Source: CAZAGT01 sp964484515 (lineage in GTDB: Bacteria > Desulfobacterota > DSM-4660 > Desulfatiglandales > HGW-15). From it: a stretch of 14,743 nucleotides of DNA. How positions within the stretch are numbered: the first letter of the stretch is position 1; each line of letters begins with the position of its first letter. Below are positions 1-7,032 of the stretch, piece after piece. The notes beneath the pieces were generated by a model. It worked only from the letters and a program-made list of their open reading frames with translations. It was not told the origin of the DNA and ran no database searches. The DNA lies in assembly GCA_964484515.1 (NCBI GenBank), contig CAZAGT010000100.1:1-14743 (forward strand), written 5' to 3'. A program made the translations under genes and the position numbers.

Positions 1-61
1 CCTTGCATCTGGACATTTTCCATCAGCCTCAGAGAAATAGGTTTTTCGACAGCTTAGCTAG
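1..61 (+). repeat. Dispersed ~61-bp repeat, copy 1
   Basis: Positions 1-61 match 10895-10955 in the same orientation at 54 of 61 bases by my base-by-base comparison, with no gaps. Shared blocks include CCTTGCATCT, ATTTTC, TCAGCCTCAGAGA and GGTTTTTCGACAGCT. Similarity stops at the right edge of both copies, and the left edge is cut by the window. Neither copy lies in a gene. This looks like a genome-dispersed intergenic repeat, not an IS end, because no transposase is nearby. The rest of the 1-262 spacer shows no other feature I can support. Confidence 0.8.
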
Positions 62-262
62 GGTTGCAAAATGCGCCCAAAATCATTATTCTGACTCCTG
101 CGTATTAGGCATTTTCGCTCAATTAAGGTTGAACAAATACCGGAAAAACGACAGAAACAGCGCAGCCTATTCTCCATAGATACGCTATAATCATATCCGA
201 GATAGCGGGCAAACAGATCAGATGAAGCGGCACTCAGGCGAGAAACGCGACTTCTGTTGATG

Positions 263-697
263 CTAAGATGACTGTCTTTCAGGATCTGGAAAAACGGATT
301 TCTCCGCCAGCCATCTTCTTATCTCATCTCTTGTACGTCGGAAGGCCCCTAGCTTTTCCGCATCATCGCCCACCGCAGTCGCCGGATCCTCAAAACCTTT
401 GTGAATACGTTCCTTACCGCCGGGAAAAGAGGGGCAGCTCTCATTGGCATGATCGCAGACCGTTACGACATAGTCAAACGGACGGGAGACGAACTCCTCG
501 ACGTTTTTGGATCGATGGATCGAGATGTCAATCCCAATCTCCGCCATGACCTTGACGGCATAAGGATTGACCTCGGAAGGCTCAGTCCCCGCGCTCCAGG
601 CTTCGTAATGATCACCGTGGAACGTATTCAATAGGGCTTCAGCCATCTGAGACCGCGCCGAGTTGTGCGTACAAACGAAAAGGACCTGCTTTTTCAT
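263..697 (-). CDS. arsC: Arsenate reductase, thioredoxin-coupled (low-molecular-weight phosphatase fold)
   Basis: Cytoplasmic enzyme reducing arsenate to arsenite through a three-cysteine relay regenerated by thioredoxin. Numbered from the chosen start, it has the P-loop C-T-H-N-S-A-R-S with nucleophile Cys9 and Arg15 (CX5R). The relay pair Cys81 and Cys88 lies in VCDHANESCP, the same spacing as the Staphylococcus pI258 ArsC triad (10/82/89). The DP acid is at Asp104. The resulting 144 residues are usual for the family. I chose the ATG at 697 because M-K-K-Q-V-L-F-V-C is the normal N-terminus; in-frame starts at 712 and 727 add residues the family lacks. A GAGAG sequence lies about 8 bases upstream. 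It is co-directional with the radical SAM gene, 73 bp away, but the spacer holds a palindrome. No arsR or arsenite efflux gene is in the window. The complete relay makes a tyrosine phosphatase role unlikely. Confidence 0.93.
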   Translation of the reverse strand: MKKQVLFVCTHNSARSQMAEALLNTFHGDHYEAWSAGTEPSEVNPYAVKVMAEIGIDISIHRSKNVEEFVSRPFDYVVTVCDHANESCPSFPGGKERIHKGFEDPATAVGDDAEKLGAFRRTRDEIRRWLAEKSVFPDPERQSS

Positions 698-749
698 GTC
701 TTCAACTCTCATTCGGCAGTGAAGCAATACGTGCTTCCGCCCGGGCTAT

Positions 750-764
750 CCCGCCAAAGGCGGG
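750..764. repeat. Short GC-rich palindrome between arsC and the radical SAM gene
   Basis: CCCGCC-AAA-GGCGGG forms a 6-bp stem with a 3-base loop, only 6 bases past the radical SAM stop codon. No T-run follows on either strand, so it is not a classical intrinsic terminator, although it could stabilise the 3' end of the operon mRNA. A closely similar palindrome (TCCGCC-AGA-GGCGGA) sits at 14670-14684, so it probably belongs to a dispersed family. The GGGTAAACC that follows also recurs, in inverted orientation, near 14550. Confidence 0.7.
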
Positions 765-770
765 TAAACC

Positions 771-2066
771 TTAAATCACAGATTTCATATCCTCCGTATT
801 CCCCTGATCAAAGCTCCTCAAGCGCACATAGTCGGGTGGTTTCCGTCCATCGAAGAGGTCACAGGCACGGAAGTACTTCAGATCGTTGATCCATAGCCGG
901 AAGTAATCTTGATCGCGCTGTATCCGCCGCAACAAGGCGAGAGGGTTTCGCAGGGCCTGAAGAAGAGGGCCGAAAAACTCCGAGGGATCGCGAAAACACT
1001 CCCAGTCGCACGCCAAACACGTGCCCCCGTCCGCTCTGCGGGCCCAATCTATTTCCCAGTACTTGCCGAGGCTCCCGTTGCCCCGGTACCCGCACGGGTA
1101 AGTATTCCCGTCGGCGGCATTGATATAGAAGAAATCGGCACCTCCCAGGCAGGGATAGGGACGCTCGGGGTGATCCGTGTATTGGCGGTAGAGGGCATAG
1201 AGGGATATCGTGGGGGAGAAGATCCGAATCCTAGACCTGAATGCAGGCACTGTATCGAGTAGGGCCTTGAGGAGCAGCGCTTTTTCTGATCTACTGAAAC
1301 GAACGACTCGATCCTCTGAACTGGCTGCGTAGGTAGCCTTTAGGTCGTGTGCTCCGATTTGGATACTGATGGGATAGCAGCAGTTAACGGTCGTAAAGCC
1401 CAACGCAATAACAAAATCATAGAACTTCTCGAATGCCGACCTGAACCCTTGATAGAAGGCTTGTTCGCCGCCCTCTCGGTCGCCTGAAAAACCGCCGAGG
1501 GTTTCCATATGGTCTCCCGCCAGCTTGCGATTGATGCCGAGATTTGCAGAAGGGTAAATCCCGTACTCATGGAATACCGGCAGCGACCTTTCAATACCTC
1601 GAATCACACCCGGCAAGCCCCGCATGGTTTCATGGACCGCCGGAACGGCGGAGTCAATGCTGACCCAAAAATTGCGCAACGGAGTTGCGGCGAGGGCCTC
1701 GGCGACCCGCTCCACCCGATCTTGAAAATCCACCCTTTCAGTGTTCATGAATAGATGGCCGTTGGTCCCGGTACGGATAAACTCGATACCGGCGCGGCCG
1801 GCGTACTGCATCAGCATGGTTAGATCCTTGAGGGCCAGGAGTGGTTCGCCCCCGGTAAACGAAATGACGTTGACGCCCCTTTCAGCGGCCGCATCGATGG
1901 CGCGTTTGACATCATCCAAGGGCAGACGCGAACGCCGGTATCGTTCGGTAACCCTCATCCCGCACTGCGGACAGGAGGCATTACACTGGTCTGTCAGCTG
2001 GATGATGAGCTGGCCGGGAACCTTGCGGTGCAGAACGCCCCCCAAGAAGGCCTTAATGAGATTCAT
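771..2066 (-). CDS. Radical SAM enzyme with SPASM-like C-terminal cluster domain
   Basis: Radical SAM enzyme of unknown substrate. Numbering starts at the GTG at 2075 (434 residues). The SAM [4Fe-4S] motif CNASCPQC has Cys31, Cys35 and Cys38, after a conserved 'QLTDQCN' strand, and GGEP at 75-78 binds SAM. The C-terminal part has Cys309, then G-x4-C (Cys328, in DGNTYPCG), C-x2-C-x3-C at 353/356/360, and Cys405. That is a SPASM/Twitch-like arrangement binding one or two auxiliary clusters. SPASM enzymes often modify peptides, but lipid and headgroup chemistry is also known for the wider superfamily. I prefer the ATG at 2066 (431 residues); neither start has a strong ribosome binding site. It is the last gene of the lipid operon, 179 bp after the glycosyltransferase. 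That spacer contains only small palindromes such as GGGACGTCCC at 2181-2190. Context suggests it acts on the same lipid or glycolipid, which is inference. Confidence 0.88.
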   Translation of the reverse strand: MNLIKAFLGGVLHRKVPGQLIIQLTDQCNASCPQCGMRVTERYRRSRLPLDDVKRAIDAAAERGVNVISFTGGEPLLALKDLTMLMQYAGRAGIEFIRTGTNGHLFMNTERVDFQDRVERVAEALAATPLRNFWVSIDSAVPAVHETMRGLPGVIRGIERSLPVFHEYGIYPSANLGINRKLAGDHMETLGGFSGDREGGEQAFYQGFRSAFEKFYDFVIALGFTTVNCCYPISIQIGAHDLKATYAASSEDRVVRFSRSEKALLLKALLDTVPAFRSRIRIFSPTISLYALYRQYTDHPERPYPCLGGADFFYINAADGNTYPCGYRGNGSLGKYWEIDWARRADGGTCLACDWECFRDPSEFFGPLLQALRNPLALLRRIQRDQDYFRLWINDLKYFRACDLFDGRKPPDYVRLRSFDQGNTEDMKSVI

Positions 2067-2245
2067 TCTCGCCACGAAAGAACGATCGCTCAGACCTGTC
2101 TCAGCTGTCTGCTTGGACGCAAGAGAGCAGAAGGGTTTGCAGCGGCCTGGCTACCGGCCAAAAGGACGGGACGCCTGCCTGGGACGTCCCCCTGCCGATC
2201 AAGAGGGTCATTTGAAATCGAGTAGCACCTTTTGGATCCATTGAA

Positions 2246-4675
2246 TTAGTTTCCGGGGTTCCTGTAGCTCTCCCAGAGTCGCAGGTACGCCGCTTCAAAT
2301 GAACGGTTTTCCATGAATTGGCGAGCGTCACGTCTCATGCGCTCCATGACTCTGGGACTATTCCTTAGATTCAACACGGCCCTCACAAAGGCCTCGCTGT
2401 CTCCAGCCGGTACAACGAGGCCCGTCATGCCGTCGATCATGTTCTCTTTCGGCCCCCCCTTATCCGTCACAATAACAGGCAGACCTGACGCTTGGGCTTC
2501 AAGCACCACGTTGCCGAACGTGTCGGTCTTGGAAGGAAATAGGAAGATATCGCTCGAGGCATAGGCCATCGCGAGTTCGTCGTCCGCAAGAAAATCTGTA
2601 AACGTCACCCGATTGTCTCCGAGCGCCTTGCGCATGTCTTCGAGATAAGGGCCATTGCCGACCATGATCAAGCGGATGTCGCTGCGCAGGACGCTCAACT
2701 TCTTGAAGACATCCACGAGCACATGGAGGTCTTTTTCCCTGGAAATCCGGCCTACATACAACAGTTTAAATTCCCGGTCGTCGAGACCGAATCGATCCGC
2801 GAAAAACCCGTTCCGTCTTGAAGGGTTGAAGCGGTTGATGTCGACACCGCGGGGATAAAACCGGATCTTTTCCTTTACAATGCCCCTGTCAACGAGTTCG
2901 TCCCCCGTGACTTTTGATGGTACATACACGACATCCATTTGATTGTAATACCATACCGTGTATTTCCACATCATGTCTTCCATGGCACTGTCTTCGGTGA
3001 GTTCGCTCGCATACTGGGGTAGTGCTGTATGGTAGGTGCCGTAGATCGGCAGCTTGAGGATGCGCGCGATGGCCAGTGCGGCCAGACCAATCGGACCGGG
3101 GGTGGCCGAGTGAATGTGAGTGAAGTCCTGTTCGTAGCAGTAGTTCAGCATCCCCAAGACCGGTGGGTAGTAGAGTTTCAAATCGGGGTACTCGGGCATT
3201 GCAGAGGTACCGATCGGTGTGAAGTTAACGACCCGCGCAGGATCCGCCTTCGGTCCGCAGGTAATCAGGGTGAGCTGTTTCTTGTTCTTACGGGCTATCT
3301 CCACCTGCATCCGAAGTGTCAGCGCCACCCCATTCACTTCGTGGTAGGTATCGGTGAAATGAGCGATCTTGAGTCTTTTGCGCGCCGGCGCCGGCCCCTG
3401 TTTGCGGAAGCGTTCGTGGCAGTCTCGGCAGAATTGTCGATCCCTCGTAAAGAGGGTGTAGCCCAAAAGGTAAGGCGCCAACATCGTGTAGAGTGACCCC
3501 ACCGAACCGATCGAATGAAAGATGTCGAACAAGTTCGCGCCCGAGAGGCTCTCAAGAATGGAGTCGGCGAACTGGTGTAACACCCGCTCGGAGAGCTGGT
3601 TGACGAATTGATACCAGATCTCCTCCATTCGCACAGGCCGATTATCGTCTTCTCTGCTCATCTCGTGCAAGCGGGGGTCGCTGAAGATGATCTCCCGGGC
3701 CTCCTTGATGAACAGAGCCTGGGTCGTCTTGGGTTTGGATCGGAAGATCTGGTTCGCGCGCCGAGAGGTGATAGCGCTCCGAAGCCGATTCATCAAGCCT
3801 TCCTCCTGCTCGGATGCGGGTAGGAGCGCGCGGTCTGCAAATTTCAGCAAGAGTTCTCCACTGACGTAGCGCCCGAGCCCGAAGCGATTCTTGTAGAACT
3901 GATAGGCGATGCTGTAAATGTTGTGTGCCATGGTGCGGGGGTTCGAACCGTGGCCCTGCACCTCTGCTCCGCCGCGCTTCACTATCTCCAAGAACCCCTG
4001 GGTTGTCGACACCCCGCTGACTTCCGTATATATGCTTGCCACATTGAGAGACGAATGATCGTCCGATCCACCTACAAGTCCCTTTTGCCACGGTTTTGGG
4101 TGAGGCGGGACCAGATCGTACTTATCAGCCAGATGCAGGAGTTCTTCCTCGGTCAGGCCGTTTAGGATTTCCGCCAGGATCGTATTCTGATACTGGTCGC
4201 GAGAACCGTTCAATTCGAAATTCCTGAAGAGCAAAAGGCATTGTTCGAAATGACGAATGTTCAGCTTATCGTTGACCGAGTAGAGTGGATGGGCTAGCAC
4301 ATGAACGATATCCTCCTGGTTCAAATAGGTCACCAAGTCAAAAACGCTCTCTCGTAGCCGAGAAATGTCTTCGTGCTGACGTTCGTCGATGTCATAGGCC
4401 AAAACGTGGAGCTTGCAGTGGTCTCCAGGGAAATAGGTCGTTATCTCTTCGCTGACGAAAGTATCCTCGAGATGCGCGATCTCAAGGCTCCCCGCGAGTG
4501 TATTGTGATCGGTCACAGTCACGAGGTTCATGCCCCTTTTCTTCGCGATCGCGTAGATTGCCAGCGGTTCGGAATAACTCTCGGCGCAGCCCAGTTTGCG
4601 CAAAACCCACTCAGAGGGCCGCTTCGAGAACTTGGAATGCATGTGAAGATCGACTCTGACGTTCGTGAGTGTCAT
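2246..4675 (-). CDS. PHP-domain phosphoesterase fused to GT4 glycosyltransferase
   Basis: Two-domain protein of 809 residues; positions below count from the GTG three codons earlier. Residues 9-235 are a PHP metal-dependent phosphoesterase domain, with DLHMHS (His14, His16), TDHNT (Asp59, His60), Glu79/80, AHP (131-133) and SDDH (207-210). Residues 245-430 are a largely helical linker I cannot assign. Residues 437-805 are a GT-B, GT4-family glycosyltransferase with the loop VNGVA (450-454), YVGRISREK (643-651), and the donor site TDTFGNVVLEAQASGLPV, where Asp721 replaces the first Glu of the usual EX7E and Glu729 is kept. The C-terminal half resembles bacterial lipid mannosyl- or glucosyltransferases. 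The ATG at 4675 is the start because GGAGG lies 8 bases upstream; the GTG at 4684 overlaps that site. It begins 44 bp after the decarboxylase gene. A plausible role is glycosylation of a lipid plus phosphate removal, both inferred. Confidence 0.9.
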   Translation of the reverse strand: MTLTNVRVDLHMHSKFSKRPSEWVLRKLGCAESYSEPLAIYAIAKKRGMNLVTVTDHNTLAGSLEIAHLEDTFVSEEITTYFPGDHCKLHVLAYDIDERQHEDISRLRESVFDLVTYLNQEDIVHVLAHPLYSVNDKLNIRHFEQCLLLFRNFELNGSRDQYQNTILAEILNGLTEEELLHLADKYDLVPPHPKPWQKGLVGGSDDHSSLNVASIYTEVSGVSTTQGFLEIVKRGGAEVQGHGSNPRTMAHNIYSIAYQFYKNRFGLGRYVSGELLLKFADRALLPASEQEEGLMNRLRSAITSRRANQIFRSKPKTTQALFIKEAREIIFSDPRLHEMSREDDNRPVRMEEIWYQFVNQLSERVLHQFADSILESLSGANLFDIFHSIGSVGSLYTMLAPYLLGYTLFTRDRQFCRDCHERFRKQGPAPARKRLKIAHFTDTYHEVNGVALTLRMQVEIARKNKKQLTLITCGPKADPARVVNFTPIGTSAMPEYPDLKLYYPPVLGMLNYCYEQDFTHIHSATPGPIGLAALAIARILKLPIYGTYHTALPQYASELTEDSAMEDMMWKYTVWYYNQMDVVYVPSKVTGDELVDRGIVKEKIRFYPRGVDINRFNPSRRNGFFADRFGLDDREFKLLYVGRISREKDLHVLVDVFKKLSVLRSDIRLIMVGNGPYLEDMRKALGDNRVTFTDFLADDELAMAYASSDIFLFPSKTDTFGNVVLEAQASGLPVIVTDKGGPKENMIDGMTGLVVPAGDSEAFVRAVLNLRNSPRVMERMRRDARQFMENRSFEAAYLRLWESYRNPGN

Positions 4676-4719
4676 ATTGGACACCTCCGGTGATGTCTTG
4701 TTACGAAGTGTGGTTCCGA

Positions 4720-5424
4720 TTATTCAATCAATATGGTTTCAGCGGCTCGCACCTTCTGGCCCGGCCTGACCTTGACGGTCATGGAGTCTTTCCACGTGGT
4801 GACGATATCGACTTGCGACCCTATCTTGATCATACCGAAGATCTGTCCCTTCGTTACGGCCTCGCCCCGGGAGACACGCGACTCAATGCCGCGCACGCTC
4901 CCCCCTGCTATCTGAACCACATAGCAGGAGATCGGTTCGTCGCGAAAAAATCCCCTGATCTTCGTAACGCTCCGCTCATTGTCGAGGATGTGAGGACTGT
5001 TCTCGTAGATAGGAAGGCGCTTCATGAGCGCCCGCCAATGCATCGAGCCCATGTGATGGTTCTTCACCTGTGCCGGATGGTGACGCACGAATTCGATCTC
5101 GCCACTCAGCGGAATGCGGTTATAATGCACATCAAAGGGGCTCATGAAGACACCGATGAGCAGTTTGGCCTCGGTGAGATCCTCACGCACTATGTCGCTC
5201 ACGCTTACCTCACGATTGTTTTTCATGGAGATGATCGGCACTCGCGGAGGGACCCGTTTGACGTAGACGACCCGACCGTCGGCCGGGCTCACGACGTTCT
5301 CCCCGGTCGGGCTCGTGCGGGTAGGATTGCGAAAAAACCAGACGTAGCGCCAAAACAGGAATAGGAGCAAGAAGATCAACAGGAGCAAGACGGTGCCGGC
5401 TATCATAGCTGCAGGTGATTCCAT
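4720..5424 (-). CDS. psd: Phosphatidylserine decarboxylase family enzyme, short membrane-anchored form
   Basis: Pyruvoyl-dependent decarboxylase that converts a serine phospholipid to the ethanolamine form at the cytoplasmic membrane. The 234 residues show one N-terminal membrane segment (about 7-27), FFRNPTR (30-36), SPADGRVV (46-53), FMSPFDVHYNR (93-103), ILDNERS (146-152), QIAGG (171-175) and the self-cleavage site IGS with Gly202-Ser203. The Ser becomes the pyruvoyl cofactor. Length fits the short class rather than the ~290-320-residue E. coli form. The ATG at 5424 has GGAGG 7 bases upstream and lies inside the 3' end of the methyltransferase gene (22-bp overlap), pointing to translational coupling. 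No phosphatidylserine synthase is in the window, so the enzyme either uses serine lipid made elsewhere or acts on a modified serine lipid. Archaetidylserine-type decarboxylases share this short form. Confidence 0.93.
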   Translation of the reverse strand: MESPAAMIAGTVLLLLIFLLLFLFWRYVWFFRNPTRTSPTGENVVSPADGRVVYVKRVPPRVPIISMKNNREVSVSDIVREDLTEAKLLIGVFMSPFDVHYNRIPLSGEIEFVRHHPAQVKNHHMGSMHWRALMKRLPIYENSPHILDNERSVTKIRGFFRDEPISCYVVQIAGGSVRGIESRVSRGEAVTKGQIFGMIKIGSQVDIVTTWKDSMTVKVRPGQKVRAAETILIE

Positions 5425-6098
5425 GCCTCATCCTCCAAGACATGCACGATTGCGACACCTGAGGCAAAGGGGAAATCTATGATCTCAAAATAGTCCTTCT
5501 GCCGCTTGATGAGCTTGAGCCAGCGTCTCACACCCGAATTACGAACGATCTCCCTGATGTATATGTTCGTGTCGTGCAAAAAGACATACGTATTCTTCTT
5601 GGCATGCTTTAGGACCTCAACGAAGTCGTATCGCACGTGACCATAGGAATGATTCCCATCAACAAAGGCGAGGTCTATTTTCGGGAGTCCAAGGGCCTTG
5701 AAGCGCGGAAAGAACTCTTCCGCCTCGAGCTTGTAGTGGGTGACCCAGTCACTGACGCCGAACTGGTCGAAGTGCTGCTCGACGCGATTGGGATCATCCC
5801 AGTTGCCGCGCCCGCCGACGGTCTTGAAAGGCCCGTGTTTAAAGACGTCATAGGAGGGATCGACAAAAGAGAGCCTCCCCTTGGCGTTATCCTTCAGCCC
5901 CAGGGCGAAACAAACGACACTAAAGCCGAACCCTGATCCGATCACCACGACATGGTTGGGCCGCAGAGCCCGTACGATCCCATAGTAGACGAAGCCGAAT
6001 CCTAAGTTGAGATTTGCCGGTCTTTCGTGATGACCCAGCGGCTTGGCAAACCTGAATATGTTCTGGATGAGATCAGAGTTCAGGCTGAAGTTCTGCAA
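5403..6098 (-). CDS. Class I SAM-dependent methyltransferase (Methyltransf_24-like)
   Basis: Soluble 231-residue Rossmann methyltransferase of unknown substrate. The SAM-binding glycine loop is VVVIGSGFGFS (50-60), the acidic residue ending strand 2 is Asp80 (SFVDPSYD), and the motif FVDGNHSYGHVRYD (145-158) is typical of the Methyltransf_24 group, which includes catechol, sugar and lipid-linked substrates. The only start that fits the whole domain is a TTG at 6098, with GGGAG 7 bases upstream; a nearby ATG at 6112 is out of frame. It is the first gene of the operon and overlaps the decarboxylase by 22 bp. Cotranscription with lipid-headgroup genes makes N-methylation of an ethanolamine headgroup or O-methylation of a sugar reasonable ideas, but nothing in the sequence decides between them. 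Confidence 0.85.
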   Translation of the reverse strand: MQNFSLNSDLIQNIFRFAKPLGHHERPANLNLGFGFVYYGIVRALRPNHVVVIGSGFGFSVVCFALGLKDNAKGRLSFVDPSYDVFKHGPFKTVGGRGNWDDPNRVEQHFDQFGVSDWVTHYKLEAEEFFPRFKALGLPKIDLAFVDGNHSYGHVRYDFVEVLKHAKKNTYVFLHDTNIYIREIVRNSGVRRWLKLIKRQKDYFEIIDFPFASGVAIVHVLEDEAWNHLQL

Positions 6099-6129
6099 AT
6101 AGAGACTCCCATTACAATACTCAATAGGT

Positions 6130-6135
6130 ATTATA
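6130..6135 (-). promoter_or_regulatory. Possible -10 box of the methyltransferase-led operon
   Basis: On the minus strand a perfect TATAAT occupies 6135-6130, preceded by AT-rich sequence, and would place the transcript start near 6123, about 25 bases before the TTG start at 6098. The sequence 16-18 bases upstream does not resemble TTGACA, so it may need an activator or be fortuitous. It lies just downstream of the minus-strand terminator at 6309-6358, consistent with a new transcription unit starting here. Confidence 0.4.
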
Positions 6136-6308
6136 GGTTGAAATTGTTTGGGTTGCGTTAGCTGTAAAAGAGTTCTTTGTTAGCGGGAAAGGCTGAAGGT
6201 GGGACGTTCACGGCATTATGGGGATCTGCGGCGGAGAAAACGACTAAGGGAAGACGACACGTCGTCGTACCCAAAATCAAGGGAATCACCGATGATAGAG
6301 CATGGATC

Positions 6309-6358
6309 AAAAAAGCCCCTAAGACGTTGCAGCTTGGGGGCCATTTGACTTAGGGGCT
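6309..6358 (-). terminator. Intrinsic terminator, minus strand
   Basis: A perfect 10-bp inverted repeat (AGCCCCTAAG at 6314-6323, CTTAGGGGCT at 6349-6358) encloses a 25-base loop and, read on the minus strand, is followed directly by a run of Ts (plus-strand A at 6309-6314). This is a good Rho-independent terminator for minus-strand transcription. No convincing minus-strand protein gene lies upstream between 6360 and 7696, so it either insulates the operon starting near 6123 from read-through or ends an RNA-only transcript. Confidence 0.75.
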
Positions 6359-6482
6359 CTCAAAATGGGAATACAGATCCCGATGCATTGATGTGACGAT
6401 TATCGATCGTTAATATTAGGCCATTATTGCGAAAATATTAGATTTTGATGAAGACATAAGAAACGAAATTCAGAAAAGCGAG

Positions 6483-6565
6483 ACGCCGGTCCTTAAAGCC
6501 TCTCGATGAGGCGTGTTTTCCCGGTACGCTCGCTGGCGTCAGCGAAGTACCCGTGATCCTTAGGA
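6483..6565. other. Run of three hairpins, possible structured RNA
   Basis: Within 83 bases: GCCTC-N5-GAGGC (6499-6513), with an overlapping alternative pairing ACGCC/GGCGT (6483-6487 with 6510-6514); then GGTAC (6523-6527) and TCGCTG (6530-6535) pairing with CAGCGA (6540-6545) and GTACC (6547-6551), an 11-bp stem with one internal bulge and a GCGT loop; then ATCCT-T-AGGAT (6555-6565). I do not recognise a riboswitch family. The dense, mutually exclusive pairing could be a regulatory RNA on either strand or a relic of a palindromic repeat. Confidence 0.5.
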
Positions 6566-6737
6566 TGATATGTATAGGAAGGCAAAAATTTATGGGAGAA
6601 GATGCGTATGCTGTCCCGAAAAGTCGGTTTTTTCTGTTGTAAGGGACGCCAAAGGCCCCACAAACCCTAACACACTCCTCGTTTTCCGAATCCCAGGCGA
6701 AAATGGAGTAGGAGGTTGGAAAGAGGGGCTGCATCAA

Positions 6738-6847
6738 TTGACACTTAGGTTGTCAACCTGATGACAACTAGGTTGACATACACCGACGCCTATCTCAGGC
6801 CATATTTCCGTGGCTGATGGTAATTGCCTGGCAACTAGGTTGACATA
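6738..6847. promoter_or_regulatory. Cluster of TTGACA-type half-sites; candidate activator or operator sites
   Basis: The plus strand carries TTGACA at 6738-6743, 6773-6778 and 6840-6845, with TGTCAA at 6751-6756 in reverse orientation. The first pair forms TTGACA-N7-TGTCAA. GTTGTC-N8-GACAAC at 6749-6768 is a second inverted repeat and contains TGT-N10-ACA (6751-6766), the consensus shape of the upstream site bound by NifA. A 16-bp direct repeat, CAACTAGGTTGACATA, occurs at 6765-6780 and 6832-6847. No TTGACA copy has a usable -10 partner 16-18 bases on, so they are more likely protein-binding sites than sigma-70 -35 boxes. They lie about 120-230 bp upstream of the sigma-54 promoter, the usual distance for enhancer sites. 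Confidence 0.6.
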
Positions 6848-6963
6848 ACATTAAGCCTCACCATCCACAGGGAGATGACGCATCTCCAGGGCCTGATCAC
6901 TAACAGAAAGTGATTTCAGCATCTTATGCATAAACGCGCCGCGCGTCCTTCCGCCATCCAAGT

Positions 6964-6978
6964 TGGCATCTTCATTGC
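6964..6978 (+). promoter_or_regulatory. Sigma-54 (-24/-12) promoter
   Basis: TGGCAT-CTTCA-TTGC matches the sigma-54 consensus TGGCAC-N5-TTGC at all but one position, with exact spacing between the invariant GG and GC. Transcription would start near 6990. That leaves a leader of about 43 bases containing AAGGAGG (7018-7024) before the ATG at 7033. Position, direction and spacing all fit a dedicated promoter for the small gene. Confidence 0.72.
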
Positions 6979-7032
6979 GATCCATACGAATGAAAGCCTA
7001 AGGGGTAATGAAAACGAAAGGAGGATGTCGAG

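Larger units (their letters stand above)
6099..7032. other. 934-bp regulatory spacer without a supported protein gene
   Basis: In order it holds a possible minus-strand -10 (6130-6135), a small GACGAC-AC-GTCGTC palindrome (6253-6266), the minus-strand terminator (6309-6358), an AT-rich stretch (6390-6475), three hairpins (6483-6565), a weak plus-strand CCGA/TCGG hairpin with six Ts (6614-6631), the half-site cluster (6738-6847) and the sigma-54 promoter (6964-6978). A minus-strand frame covering 6438-6737 has no ribosome binding site and no recognisable domain, so I do not call it a gene. Confidence 0.8.

Noticed and set aside
186..191. TATAAT on the plus strand near the left end
   Set aside because: No suitable -35 element and no plus-strand gene downstream.
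3940..3949. GGTTCGAACC, a tRNA T-arm-like sequence
   Set aside because: It lies inside the PHP-GT4 coding region and no acceptor, D or anticodon arm can be drawn around it.
4669..5364. Plus-strand open frame of 231 codons
   Set aside because: Antisense to the phosphatidylserine decarboxylase gene, which has all family motifs and a good ribosome binding site.
6438..6737. Minus-strand 99-codon frame in the regulatory spacer
   Set aside because: No ribosome binding site, begins in the half-site cluster, runs through hairpins, and has no recognisable domain.
6829..6843. Second sigma-54-like element TGGCAA-N5-TTGA
   Set aside because: The -24 part is good but the essential GC of the -12 part is missing, and it coincides with the TTGACA repeat.
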